From positions 3,410,001 through 3,474,000 of the forward strand of contig NZ_CP108036.1 of assembly GCF_036170895.1 (NCBI RefSeq): a DNA stretch of 64,000 bases, written 5' to 3'. Position 1 is the first letter of the stretch, and every line of letters begins with the position of its first letter. A program made the translations under genes and the position numbers. The notes beneath the pieces were generated by a model. That model did not search any database, was not told the DNA's origin, and saw nothing but the letters and a program-made list of their open reading frames with translations. Source of the stretch: Streptomyces erythrochromogenes. Its GTDB lineage: Bacteria; Actinomycetota; Actinomycetes; Streptomycetales; Streptomycetaceae. Of this stretch, positions 18,458 to 26,673 are shown one piece after another.

Positions 18458-18788
18458 CGCATTCCGAGTCTAGGGGGCGGGACCGACAGGCCAGCACGAG
18501 TTCCAGCAGACCGGGGAAGCGGAGCTCCAGGTCGTCGCGGCGCAGCGCGAGGTAGAGCCTGCGGCCCTGGGCGCGCCGGCAGATGACTCCGCTCTCCCGC
18601 AGCGTCTTGAGGTGGTGCGTGACGCTCGACCGGGGCAGGTCGGGCACGACCTCGCCGCAGAAGGCCTCCTCGCCGGAGGCGAGCTTGCGGACGATCTCCA
18701 GCCGGACGGGGTGCCCGAGCGCAGCCAGGACGTCGACGAGCTGGAGCCGGTCGGCGGCGGGGTGGGGCAGGTCGGCGGCGGCAGGCAT
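18441..18788 (-). CDS. ArsR-family transcriptional regulator
   Basis: 115 aa from ATG 18788; a GTG at 18797 adds three residues and could be the true start. The winged helix-turn-helix is clear: LAALGHPVRLEIVRKLA, then FCGEVVPDLPRSSVTHHLKT and the wing CRRAQGRRLYLALR. A single Cys near FCGE and another near the end do not form the classic metal site, so the inducer is unknown. Its 3' end overlaps the pcrA start, so the regulator may be co-transcribed with pcrA. It is divergent from a small membrane protein, its most likely target. Confidence 0.87.
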   Translation of the reverse strand: MPAAADLPHPAADRLQLVDVLAALGHPVRLEIVRKLASGEEAFCGEVVPDLPRSSVTHHLKTLRESGVICRRAQGRRLYLALRRDDLELRFPGLLELVLACRSRPLDSECDEQPL

Positions 18789-18798
18789 GCCCCCCACT

Positions 18799-18815
18799 GT
18801 ACGCAGATCTCGTAC
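18799..18815. promoter_or_regulatory. candidate ArsR operator
   Basis: GTACG-cagatct-CGTAC is an inverted repeat just upstream of the ArsR start, in the divergent spacer with the small membrane protein gene. Its position over the expected promoter suggests autoregulation. Confidence 0.4.
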
Positions 18816-18913
18816 GGACGTCGGCGGAGCTTTCCTGAGCAGGGCGGCAGGCCCTCGCCGACGGGCCGACCCGCTTCTTCGGCCGAGCTCGCGCCCCCGT
18901 ACGCTCGACTGCC

Positions 18914-19267
18914 ATGGACGTACTCATCAGTGTCTTCGTCGGTCTGCACATCATCGGGATCGCCGCTCTCCTCGGTGGCTTCCTGACCCAGATGAAGGCG
19001 ATGAGCGCGGGCACCGCCCGCTTCACGCCCGCCATGCTGCACGGCGCGCTCACGATGCTCGTCACCGGCGTGCTCCTCGTCGGCTTCAACGAGATGGACG
19101 GCACGCCCGTCAACAACATCAAGGTCGGCGTGAAGCTCGCGCTCCTCTTCGTGATCCTCGCCCTCGTCTACGTCAAGCGCGACGAGGAGCACGTGGACAA
19201 GGCGCTCTTCGGCGCGGTCGGCGGACTGACCGTGATCAACATCTTCATCGCCCTTCTCTGGCACTGA
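18914..19267 (+). CDS. small four-helix membrane protein
   Basis: 117 aa with four hydrophobic segments: ISVFVGLHIIGIAALLGGFL, ALTMLVTGVLLVGF, VGVKLALLFVILALVYV and FGAVGGLTVINIFIALLW. No catalytic motif or signal peptide is visible. It is conserved by position beside pcrA in Streptomyces as far as I recall. The divergent ArsR gene may control it. The function is unknown. Confidence 0.85.
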   Translation: MDVLISVFVGLHIIGIAALLGGFLTQMKAMSAGTARFTPAMLHGALTMLVTGVLLVGFNEMDGTPVNNIKVGVKLALLFVILALVYVKRDEEHVDKALFGAVGGLTVINIFIALLWH

Positions 19268-19410
19268 CCCGCACCGCAGCGATCCGCTCCGGTCCCGTGC
19301 GGCCAGCTCCGGTCGCATCAGGGCACTTACGATCATCGCGTCATCCGCCCGTTACCTCCGGGTCTAGCGTCCTCCTCCAAGCACCGGCAGAGGAAGGACG
19401 TGAGGCCCTC

Positions 19411-20460
19411 GTGGCCAGTCATCGAAAGCCCAGGCAGCGCTCGCTCTCCGGCGGCCCGGTACGGACGACCGCCGCCACCATCGCCCTCGCGGGCGCTGCC
19501 ACCGCCACCGCCTTCGAAGGCGCCGCCCAGGCCGACCCCCGGCCCACCCCCGCACAGATCAAGACGGAGGTGGACCGCCTCTACGAGGAGGCCGAGGCGG
19601 CGACCGAGCGGTACAACGGGGCGAAGGAGCAGGCCGACGAGGCCGAGAAGGCACTGACCGGCCTGCGCGACGAGGCCGCCCGCAAGGCCGACCAGCTCAA
19701 CACCGCCCGCAGCGCGCTCGGGACGCTCGCCGCCTCCCAGTACCGCAGCGGTTCCCTGGGCACCGCCGTACAGCTCGCCCTGGCGGACGACCCGCAGGAG
19801 TACCTCGCCCAGGCCTCCTTCATCTCCCGCGCCGGTGACCGCAACGCCGCCGGGATCACCACCGTGCGCCGCAAGCTGGACGAGGTCTCGAAGCTGCGGG
19901 AGCAGGCCTCCGGCCGGCTCTCCGACCTCCGCTCCCGGCAGGACGAGCTCGCCGCCCACAAGGCGGAGGCCGAGGAGAAGCTCGCCGCCGCCAAGCGCCT
20001 GCTGGCCAAGCTCACCGCGGAGGAGCGCGCCGCCTACGAGGCCCAGGCGCCCGGCGCCGCCGCCGCACCCTCCGGCCCGGTCACCGCCGCGCCCCCGCCG
20101 CCCGCCGACGGCTCCCGCGCGGCCCGCGCCGTGGCCTTCGCGTACTCCTCGATCGGCAAGCCCTACGTGTGGGGCGCGACGGGGCCCGGCTCCTTCGACT
20201 GCTCGGGGCTGACCCAGGCGGCCTGGCGCTCGGCCGGGGTCTCGCTGCCCCGCACGACCTACACCCAGATCAACGCCGGCCAGCGCGTGTCCCGCGACCA
20301 GCTGGCCCCCGGCGACCTGGTGTTCTTCTACTCCGGGATCACGCACGTCGGCCTCTACGTCGGCAACGGCCAGATGGTCCACGCCCCGCGCCCGGGATCG
20401 ACGGTCCGGCTGGCGCCGATCGACTCGATGCCCTGGGCCGGCGCCTCCCGCCCGGCGTGA
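19411..20460 (+). CDS. secreted NlpC/P60 peptidoglycan hydrolase with coiled coil
   Basis: 349 aa from GTG 19411; GAGGAAGGA is about 12 nt upstream and no nearer in-frame start exists. A signal peptide is present (basic VASHRKPRQRS, then ATIALAGAATATA and cleavage near AQADP). Residues about 45-200 are a long Glu/Ala/Lys coiled coil (RLYEEAEAATERYNGAKEQA), typical of RipA-like enzymes. The NlpC/P60 domain holds FDCSGLTQAAW with C264 and ITHVGLYVG with H312. It should cleave the D-Glu to diamino acid bond in stem peptides, with the coiled coil controlling activity. Confidence 0.92.
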   Translation: MASHRKPRQRSLSGGPVRTTAATIALAGAATATAFEGAAQADPRPTPAQIKTEVDRLYEEAEAATERYNGAKEQADEAEKALTGLRDEAARKADQLNTARSALGTLAASQYRSGSLGTAVQLALADDPQEYLAQASFISRAGDRNAAGITTVRRKLDEVSKLREQASGRLSDLRSRQDELAAHKAEAEEKLAAAKRLLAKLTAEERAAYEAQAPGAAAAPSGPVTAAPPPPADGSRAARAVAFAYSSIGKPYVWGATGPGSFDCSGLTQAAWRSAGVSLPRTTYTQINAGQRVSRDQLAPGDLVFFYSGITHVGLYVGNGQMVHAPRPGSTVRLAPIDSMPWAGASRPA

Positions 20461-20500
20461 GGCCCCGCCCGGCGTGAGGCCCCGCCCGGCGTGAGGCCCG
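20451..20500. repeat. 17-bp tandem repeat across the stop codon of the NlpC gene
   Basis: Three consecutive copies of CCCGGCGTGAGGCCCCG (the last incomplete) begin at 20451. The first contains the last codons and the TGA of the NlpC/P60 gene. Copy number may vary between strains, and each copy carries its own TGA in frame-shifted context. It fills most of the short spacer to the convergent membrane gene. Confidence 0.8.
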
Positions 20501-20516
20501 TCGGCCCGCTGCCCCC

Positions 20517-21638
20517 TCAGCCCTGTGCGCAGTACCCGCACGTCCCGCGCCGGCGGAGGTAGTAGGCGAGGGTGGCGGCGCCCAGCGCCGCTCCCCACAC
20601 CACCCACAGCATCGCCGGGTAGTTGGTCCCCCAGCCGAAGGGCTGGTTGCCGGCCCGGATCATCATCAGGCCGCCGGGTACGGCGACGACGGAGACCAGC
20701 AGGGCCGGGACGATCGCGGTGGCGGGTGCGACCGGCCTGCCCGCCTTGAACGGCACCCACGGCGGCCAGACCTCGCCCCAGCGCGCGATCAGCCCGTGGG
20801 TGAGCACTCCGCCGACGACCGAGGCGAGCCCCAGGCCGAGCCCGATCCCGAGCAGGCCCGGGGTGTCCTGCATGTCCTTCAGGAACGCGTCGGTGATGCC
20901 GAGGGGGTAGCCGAAGAACCAGGCCACGCGGGTCACCTCGTACGGGACGGTGGACAGCACGGCCACCAGCACCGCCCTGCGCCCCCAGCGGGCGGCGGAC
21001 TCGGGCGTGGTCCACGAGGCGGCCCGGCCGCCGCGCCCGCAGTGCGCGCACAGCCCGCCGGCCCGACGCTGGTGGGCCAGTGTCGCCAGCGTCCAGAGCA
21101 CGCCGCCCACGAACAGGATCAGCAGGTTGTCCCGGTGCCAGAAGAGGATGTCGCCGACGCCGTCCTGCGGACCGGGCACCCCGGTGAACGCGAACACCAC
21201 GAGGAGCGGCGCGAAGGCCAGCACGGCGATCAGGGTGTAGTCCTGCACGGCCACCGTGAGCGTCGCGGCCAGCGTCCAGCCGACGACGAGCAGCGCCCGG
21301 CGGCCCGCGCCGGCGGTGCACCGGCGGCGCGCCATGAGCACCCCGCAGACCGCCCCCACCAGCCCCACCACCGCGATGACCGGGGCGACCACGGCCACCG
21401 GGCTCGGGTCGAGCACCGACCCGGACGAGCGTTCCACGGCGGCCTTCGCGAACGGGTACCCGGCGCCGCCCAGCGCCCAGTACAGCCCGGCCAGTCCGTA
21501 GCCGAGGGACCAGACGGCCGCCGCGTACCCGGCCCAGTGCGGCCAGCCCGACCACCACCGGCGGCGCACCGCCGCCCGCGCCTGTGCCTGCTTCTGCGCC
21601 CGGCCCTGCTCGTTCCTGCTGCCCACCGCGTGTGCCAT
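20517..21638 (-). CDS. polytopic membrane protein with two CxxC pairs
   Basis: 373 aa from ATG 21638 with CGAGGGGGATC upstream. About nine hydrophobic segments are visible (for example VVAPVIAVVGLVGAVCGVLM, LLILFVGGVLWTLATLA and LLVSVVAVPGGLMMI). Two short Cys pairs, GLCAHCGRGG in a loop and GTCGYCAQG at the extreme C-terminus, could bind a metal or form disulfides. No family function is recognised. Its upstream region contains a strong palindrome, so expression may be regulated. Confidence 0.8.
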   Translation of the reverse strand: MAHAVGSRNEQGRAQKQAQARAAVRRRWWSGWPHWAGYAAAVWSLGYGLAGLYWALGGAGYPFAKAAVERSSGSVLDPSPVAVVAPVIAVVGLVGAVCGVLMARRRCTAGAGRRALLVVGWTLAATLTVAVQDYTLIAVLAFAPLLVVFAFTGVPGPQDGVGDILFWHRDNLLILFVGGVLWTLATLAHQRRAGGLCAHCGRGGRAASWTTPESAARWGRRAVLVAVLSTVPYEVTRVAWFFGYPLGITDAFLKDMQDTPGLLGIGLGLGLASVVGGVLTHGLIARWGEVWPPWVPFKAGRPVAPATAIVPALLVSVVAVPGGLMMIRAGNQPFGWGTNYPAMLWVVWGAALGAATLAYYLRRRGTCGYCAQG

Positions 21639-21743
21639 GACCCTGATCCCCCTCGGATGTCGTCCTGGGACCAGGCTCCCGGCCTGCGGCCACCGGGCAC
21701 ATCGGCCGACCGGCAGAGATCGACCGCCCCCCGACGGCCGATG

Positions 21744-21759
21744 TCTGCCGATCGGCAGA
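21744..21759. promoter_or_regulatory. 16-bp perfect palindrome, candidate operator
   Basis: TCTGCCGATCGGCAGA is perfectly symmetric and lies about 105 bp upstream of the CxxC membrane protein start. A related half site, CGACCGGCAGAG, occurs at about 21708-21719, so two sites may exist. Which regulator would bind is unknown. It falls just after the stop side of the leftward esterase gene. Confidence 0.5.
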
Positions 21760-21776
21760 TCCGGGGGAGGCACCCC

Positions 21777-22880
21777 CTAGGGGGCCTTGACCACGCCGCT
21801 CAGCCAGCCGAAGGTCTGCGGCAGCTGCTTGGACCACGAGTCGAGGTTGTGGCCGCCGGTGACCTTCTCCGCGTGCACGACGGTCGGCTTCTGCGCGATC
21901 GCCTTGAGGTCCATGCCGGACAGGTAGCCGTCCTGCTCGGCACCCGACAGCCACAGCGAGACCGCCGGCGGCGCCGGCTGGGCCTTGAGGACGTTCTTCA
22001 GGTTGTGCGAGACGCGCAGCTGCGGGTCCTGGGCGACGAGCGAGGAGGGTTCCTGTCCGGGGTCGTTGTAACCGGACAGGGAGACGGCCGCGCTGTAGCG
22101 GTCGGGGTGGGCGATCGCCAGCTTGGCGGCGCAGTAGGCGCCGGCCGAGTAGCCGGCCACGCCCCAGGTCCGGGCCTCGTCCGAGGCCCGGAAGTTGTCG
22201 ACGACCATCTTGCGGACGTCGACGCTGAACCAGCTGTCCGCGTTGACCTTGCCGGGGAGGTTGGCGCAGCCGGTGTCGCCGTTGCCCACGAGCATGGCGC
22301 GCGGCGAGACGAGGATGAACGGCTGCACCTTGCCGCTCTTCATCAGCGGCTCCAGCACCTCGTGGGCCTTGAGCCCCTGGAACCAGGACTTGCCCGTACC
22401 CGGGATGCCCGGGATCAGCTCGACGACCGGGAACTTCTTGTCCTTGAAGGCCGGGTCGTCGTACTGCGGCGGCAGCCACACCAGCACGTCGCCCTTGACC
22501 CCGGATATCTTCCCGTCGAGCTCGGTCTTCTGGACGCGGCCGCCGAGGCCCTCGACCGGCTGGAAGGCCTGCTTGACCTTCGGCGCCTCTTCGACCTTCT
22601 TGCCGCCCAGCCCGTCCGGACCGAGGTCGGGGGCCGCGGTGACGTACTTGCCGGTGCCGAGCAGATCGCCCCACGAGTTGTAGAAGTGCTCGGCCCTGTT
22701 GACGGCGACGAACACCACGGCGACGGCTGTGACCTGGGCGAACAGCACCATCAAGGTGCGCAGCAGGGTGCGTACGACGGCAGGGCCGCGCACCTTGCTC
22801 CAGACGGCCAGGGGAAGGATGACGGCGATCACGGTCAGCGCGATCACCGACACGAAGAAGGGTGTACCGGTCAAGCTCAT
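21777..22880 (-). CDS. membrane-anchored alpha/beta-hydrolase (esterase/mycolyltransferase-like)
   Basis: 367 aa from ATG 22880 (a GTG precedes it directly). Two N-terminal membrane segments (FFVSVIALTVIAVILPLAV, LFAQVTAVAVVFVAV) are followed by an outer hydrolase domain. The nucleophile elbow is WGVAGYSAGAYCAAKLA; the acid and base are likely in WLSGAEQDGY and VTGGHNLDSW. The layout resembles the antigen 85/putative esterase family (PF00756), which transfers or hydrolyses acyl groups at the cell surface. The substrate is unknown; Streptomyces lacks mycolic acids, so mycolate transfer is unlikely. Confidence 0.87.
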   Translation of the reverse strand: MSLTGTPFFVSVIALTVIAVILPLAVWSKVRGPAVVRTLLRTLMVLFAQVTAVAVVFVAVNRAEHFYNSWGDLLGTGKYVTAAPDLGPDGLGGKKVEEAPKVKQAFQPVEGLGGRVQKTELDGKISGVKGDVLVWLPPQYDDPAFKDKKFPVVELIPGIPGTGKSWFQGLKAHEVLEPLMKSGKVQPFILVSPRAMLVGNGDTGCANLPGKVNADSWFSVDVRKMVVDNFRASDEARTWGVAGYSAGAYCAAKLAIAHPDRYSAAVSLSGYNDPGQEPSSLVAQDPQLRVSHNLKNVLKAQPAPPAVSLWLSGAEQDGYLSGMDLKAIAQKPTVVHAEKVTGGHNLDSWSKQLPQTFGWLSGVVKAP

Positions 22881-22924
22881 CACGCCAGCCTAGAGTGCGG
22901 CCGGCGGGAGCCCGGTTGCCCATT

Positions 22925-22955
22925 CGGCCTGCGGTGTGGGTCACACCGCAGGCCG
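22925..22955 (-). terminator. terminator of the two-component operon
   Basis: A perfect 14-bp stem (22925-22938 with 22942-22955) and 3-nt loop lie just after the stop of the leftward response-regulator gene. Confidence 0.75.
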
Positions 22956-22969
22956 GGGGCCTTCAGGCG

Positions 22970-23692
22970 TCACACGAGGCGGCGGGCCGTCGCCCAGCGG
23001 GTCAGCTCGTGCCGGTTGGAGAGCTGCAGCTTGCGCAGCACCGCCGAGACGTGGGACTCCACCGTCTTCACCGAGATGAAGAGCTGTTTGGCGATCTCCT
23101 TGTACGCGTACCCGCGCGCGATCAGCCGCAGCACCTCGCGCTCGCGCTGCGTGAGCCGGTCCAGGTCCTCGTCCACCGGCGGCGCGTCCGTGGAGGCGAA
23201 CGCGTCGAGCACGAAGCCCGCCAGCCGCGGCGAGAACACCGCGTCCCCGTCCTGCACCCGGAAGACCGAGTCCACCAGGTCGGTGCCGGTGATGGTCTTG
23301 GTGACGTAGCCGCGCGCACCGCCGCGGATCACGCCGATGACGTCCTCGGCCGCGTCGGACACCGACAGCGCCAGGAACCGCACCGGGTTCTCGGCGGCCG
23401 CCATCAGCGGGGCGCAGCGCCGCAGCACCTCGACACCGCCGCCGCCGGGCAGGTGCACGTCGAGGAGGACCACCTCGGGCCGGGTGGCGGTGATGACGGT
23501 GACGGCCTGGTCGACGTCGGCAGCCTCGCCGACGACCTCGACCCCGGTCCGGTCGGTCTCGCCGATCTCGGCCTGCACTCCCGTGCGGAACATCCTGTGG
23601 TCGTCGACGAGCACCACCCGGACGCGCCCCCGGCTACCGCCGGGGGGACCCCCGGTCTCCCCCGTGCCTGCGTTCTCTCCGGCCTCGGTCAT
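22970..23692 (-). CDS. NarL/LuxR-family response regulator
   Basis: 240 aa from ATG 23692, overlapping the kinase stop by 4 bp. A Gly-rich tail of about 22 residues precedes the receiver domain, which has VVLVDDHRMFRTGV (acidic pocket), VVLLDVHLPGGGG (phospho-acceptor Asp) and a conserved Lys in GYVTKTITG. The C-terminal LuxR helix-turn-helix reads LTQREREVLRLIARGYAYKE then ISVKTVESHVSAVLRKL. It should be phosphorylated by the adjacent PspC-kinase and regulate genes, perhaps the divergent PspC cluster. Confidence 0.93.
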   Translation of the reverse strand: MTEAGENAGTGETGGPPGGSRGRVRVVLVDDHRMFRTGVQAEIGETDRTGVEVVGEAADVDQAVTVITATRPEVVLLDVHLPGGGGVEVLRRCAPLMAAAENPVRFLALSVSDAAEDVIGVIRGGARGYVTKTITGTDLVDSVFRVQDGDAVFSPRLAGFVLDAFASTDAPPVDEDLDRLTQREREVLRLIARGYAYKEIAKQLFISVKTVESHVSAVLRKLQLSNRHELTRWATARRLV

Positions 23693-24984
23693 GCCGCGTT
23701 CGCCGCCCTCTCCATCTCCAGCTCGACTTCCGTGCCGCCGTCGGGCGCGGACCGCAGTCGTGCGGTCCCGCCGTTGCGCTGCATCCGGCCGATGATCGAT
23801 TCTCGTACGCCCATGCGGTCTTCGGGTACCGCGTCGATGTCGAAGCCCGGTCCCCGGTCCCGTACGGACACGAACACGGTCTGCCCCTCCACCTCCGCGT
23901 ACACCTGTACCGGGCCGCCCTCGCCACCGTACTTGGCGGCGTTGACCATCGCCTCGCGCGCGGCCTGGATCTGTGCGCCCAGCTTCTCGTCGAGCGGGCA
24001 GTCGCCGACGACTACGACCTCGATGGGCACGCCGTGGTGGTCCTCCACCTCGGCGGCCGTCTTCTTCACCGCCTCGGCCAGGGTGGCCGGTTCCTCGGCC
24101 TCGTCCTTGCCGGTGCCCTCGGGCTTGTAGAGCCAGTTGCGCAGCTCGCGCTCCTGGGCGCGGGCGAGCCGGCGCACCTCGCCCGCGTCCTCCGCGTTGC
24201 GCTGGATCAGGGTGAGGGTGTGCAGCACCGAGTCGTGCACGTGGGCGGCGACCTCGGCGCGTTCCTGGGCGCGGATGCGCATGAGCCGCTCCTCGGAGAG
24301 GTCCTGCGTCATCCTGATCAGCCAGGGTCCGGCGAGCAGGGCGACGCCGACGAGGACGGCGAGGGTGGCGGTCAGGACGTTGCCGAGCTGCGCGGCGGAG
24401 CCCCGTACGACGATGAAGACGGTGAGGCCCACGCCGACCAGGGCGACGCCGGCGAGCGCGCGGGCGGCCTGGAAGAGCCGCCCGTGCCGTCCGGCGGCGG
24501 TGGTCCAGTGGGCGCGGCGGGCGTTGTCGGCCTGCCGCCATACGAGGACCACCCCGGCCCCGACCAGCAGCGTCGGCCACACGTAGCGCCCGGACTCGCC
24601 GCCCAGCTGGACCTTGGAGATGAAGATGCCCGCGCCGATGAACAGGGCGACCAGTGCCGTGATCTGCCCGCGGTCGGGTTTGCGCAGGCGGCGGGTGCCG
24701 TCGGGGAGGGTCTCGAAGAAGGAGCGGTGCCCGGCGCGCCCGCCGACGCCGAGCGGTACGAAGACCCAGAACGCCGCGTAGAGCAGCACGCCCAGCCCGT
24801 CGCCCCACATGAACAGGAGGAGGAACGCGAGCCGGACCCAGCCCACGGGCAGCCCGAGGTGCCCGGCCAGACCGCGCGCCACACCGCCGAGCATCCGGCC
24901 GTCGGCGCTGCGGTAGAGCTTGCGCTGCGGCGGGTCGTCGGCGTCCGGGGCGTGCGGGGGGCGGGTGGCGGCGGCTACGGGCAT
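23689..24984 (-). CDS. sensor histidine kinase with N-terminal PspC domain
   Basis: 431 aa from ATG 24984; GTG 24999 is an alternative and neither has a clear ribosome site. Residues about 20-75 are a PspC domain (KLYRSADGRMLGGVARGLAG, then VRLAFLLLFMWGDGLGVLLY). Four further membrane segments follow. The HisKA_3 dimerisation helix contains RAEVAAHVHDSVLHTL, with the phospho-accepting His followed by Asp. The ATPase domain has EAMVNAAKYGGEGG (N box) and VRDRGPGFDID (G1). The kinase probably senses membrane stress and signals to the overlapping regulator gene. Confidence 0.92.
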   Translation of the reverse strand: MPVAAATRPPHAPDADDPPQRKLYRSADGRMLGGVARGLAGHLGLPVGWVRLAFLLLFMWGDGLGVLLYAAFWVFVPLGVGGRAGHRSFFETLPDGTRRLRKPDRGQITALVALFIGAGIFISKVQLGGESGRYVWPTLLVGAGVVLVWRQADNARRAHWTTAAGRHGRLFQAARALAGVALVGVGLTVFIVVRGSAAQLGNVLTATLAVLVGVALLAGPWLIRMTQDLSEERLMRIRAQERAEVAAHVHDSVLHTLTLIQRNAEDAGEVRRLARAQERELRNWLYKPEGTGKDEAEEPATLAEAVKKTAAEVEDHHGVPIEVVVVGDCPLDEKLGAQIQAAREAMVNAAKYGGEGGPVQVYAEVEGQTVFVSVRDRGPGFDIDAVPEDRMGVRESIIGRMQRNGGTARLRSAPDGGTEVELEMERAANAA

Positions 24985-25115
24985 GTCACCAAGGGTCACA
25001 CGGCGGGCCGCGGCCGGGCATCAGGGCATCCCCCCACTTCTGCCCGGGAGATTTCAGGGTTGCGCCAGGGTAGGACCGGATTCCGGGTGCCCGCGCCGAC
25101 CGTCACCATGGACGC

Positions 25116-26462
25116 ATGACCGAAGTACACGACGCCCCGCCGGCGGACCCCGGGGCACCCCGGGCGGCCGAGCCCCGGCCGCCCCTGCGCCGCAGCAAGC
25201 GGGACAAGGTCCTCGCGGGCGTGTGCGGCGGCCTGGGCCGGTACTTCGACCTGGACCCGGTGGTCTTCCGGATCGTCCTCGGCGTCCTCGCGGTCACCGG
25301 CGGCGTCGGCCTCATCTTCTACGGCTTCGCGTGGCTGCTGCTCCCGCAGGAGGGCGAGGAGGACAGCGAGGCGAAGAAGCTGCTGACGGGCCGGGTCGAA
25401 GGGGCGACCCTGGCGGCGGTGTTCGCCGCCCTGGTGGGCTGCGCCCTGTTCCTGTCGATGCTGGACAACGGCGCGCTGGCGGTGTTCTCGGTCCTGGTGG
25501 TCCTGGCGCTCGGCGGCGCCTCGTACTGGTCGCAGCGGCGCCGGCAGACCCTTGCCCCCGAGGCGGAGGCGCCCGCCCCGGGCGGGGCCGCGTCCCGCGC
25601 CGCGCACTCTCCGGCGGCCCCGCCGGAGACGAAGGCGCCGCCCGCTCCCGGTTCCCCTTCCTGGTGGCGGGACCCGCTGGTCAAGGACGGCACCACCGGC
25701 CCCGTCGGCTCGACGGGGTACCTGTGGGGGCCGCCCGACGTCGCCGCCGACCCGGTGGAGTCCGAGGCCGCGGGCGCCGCGGACGCGTCCGTACGGCCGC
25801 CCGCCGCCGCCCGGGTCCGGGGGCGCGGCGGCATCGGCGGCCGGGTGTTCGTGCTCGCCCTGCTGGCGGGGGCCGCCGGTACCGCGGCCGAATGGGAGGG
25901 CAGCTCCCTCGGCGCGGCCCTGCAGACCGGGCTCGCCGCCGCCCTGGTCGTCTTCGGCCTGGGCCTCGCGGTCAGCTCCTTCCTGGGGCGCACCGGCTTC
26001 GGCACGGTCGTGCTGGCCGTGTTCACCTCCGGCCTGCTGGCGGGCGCCGCGGCACTGCCGCGCGAGATCGGCACCGACTGGCGGGAGGTCAAGTGGCGGC
26101 CGGCCGCGGTGGCCGACGTACGGCCCGAGTACGAGGCGGGCACCGGGCTGGCCACCCTGGACCTGAGCCGCCTGGACGTGCCCAGGGGCACCACCGTGGC
26201 CGTGAGCGCCTCCATCGACGCGGGCCGGCTCAAGGTGCTCCTGCCCCGGGAGGTCACCGCCCAGGCGGACGTCACCGTCCGGCGCCTCGGCGACATCCAG
26301 CTGCCGGGCGACTACGCCGGCCGCATCGAGCGGGCAGGGCCCGGGCAGCAGAACCGGACGGCGACCCTCGCGCCGGCCGCCGGCACCGAGGCCGGCGGGA
26401 CGATCGAGCTGGACCTCAGTGCGGGTATCGGACAGGTGGAGGTGGCCCGTGCGGCGTCATGA
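25116..26462 (+). CDS. PspC-domain membrane protein
   Basis: 448 aa from ATG 25116. The PspC domain lies at residues about 25-85 (SKRDKVLAGVCGGLGRYFDL, then VFRIVLGVLAV and a GVGLIFYGFAWLLLP helix). Several more membrane helices and a Pro/Ala-rich cytosolic linker follow. The C-terminal 120 residues form a beta-rich outer domain resembling cell-wall-active antibiotic response/LiaF-like domains (LDLSRLDVPRGTTVAVSAS). It is divergent from the PspC kinase and overlaps the next gene by 14 bp. PspC and LiaF-like domains point to envelope-stress response. Confidence 0.88.
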   Translation: MTEVHDAPPADPGAPRAAEPRPPLRRSKRDKVLAGVCGGLGRYFDLDPVVFRIVLGVLAVTGGVGLIFYGFAWLLLPQEGEEDSEAKKLLTGRVEGATLAAVFAALVGCALFLSMLDNGALAVFSVLVVLALGGASYWSQRRRQTLAPEAEAPAPGGAASRAAHSPAAPPETKAPPAPGSPSWWRDPLVKDGTTGPVGSTGYLWGPPDVAADPVESEAAGAADASVRPPAAARVRGRGGIGGRVFVLALLAGAAGTAAEWEGSSLGAALQTGLAAALVVFGLGLAVSSFLGRTGFGTVVLAVFTSGLLAGAAALPREIGTDWREVKWRPAAVADVRPEYEAGTGLATLDLSRLDVPRGTTVAVSASIDAGRLKVLLPREVTAQADVTVRRLGDIQLPGDYAGRIERAGPGQQNRTATLAPAAGTEAGGTIELDLSAGIGQVEVARAAS

Positions 26463-26673
26463 GTTCCAGCCGGGACGGCTGATCGCGGGGCTGGTCCTGC
26501 TGCTGGCGGGCGTGCTCTACCTGCTCGACAGCACCGGCGAGGCCGACGTGCCGTGGTTCGCGGTCGTCCCGCTGACCATGGGAGGCCTGTCGCTGGCCGC
26601 ACTGGTGGGTCTGGTCACCTACGCCGTACGCCGGGACCGGCGCGAGGCGATCTCCGAGTCCAGCGACAGGTAG
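26449..26673 (+). CDS. small two-helix membrane protein
   Basis: 74 aa from GTG 26449, chosen because GGAGG (26438-26442) is ideally spaced; the start overlaps the end of the PspC gene by 14 bp, suggesting coupled translation. Helices are IAGLVLLLAGVLYLL and FAVVPLTMGGLSLAALVGLV. The C-terminus is charged (RRDRREAISESSDR). Its 3' end overlaps the 3' end of the convergent DoxX gene by 55 bp. It is probably an accessory to the PspC protein. Confidence 0.8.
   Translation: MRRHEFQPGRLIAGLVLLLAGVLYLLDSTGEADVPWFAVVPLTMGGLSLAALVGLVTYAVRRDRREAISESSDR

Noticed and set aside
19333..22944. A 1203-residue leftward frame over the NlpC and membrane genes
   Set aside because: It lies antisense to the well-supported NlpC/P60 gene and has the Gly/Arg-rich composition of a GC shadow.
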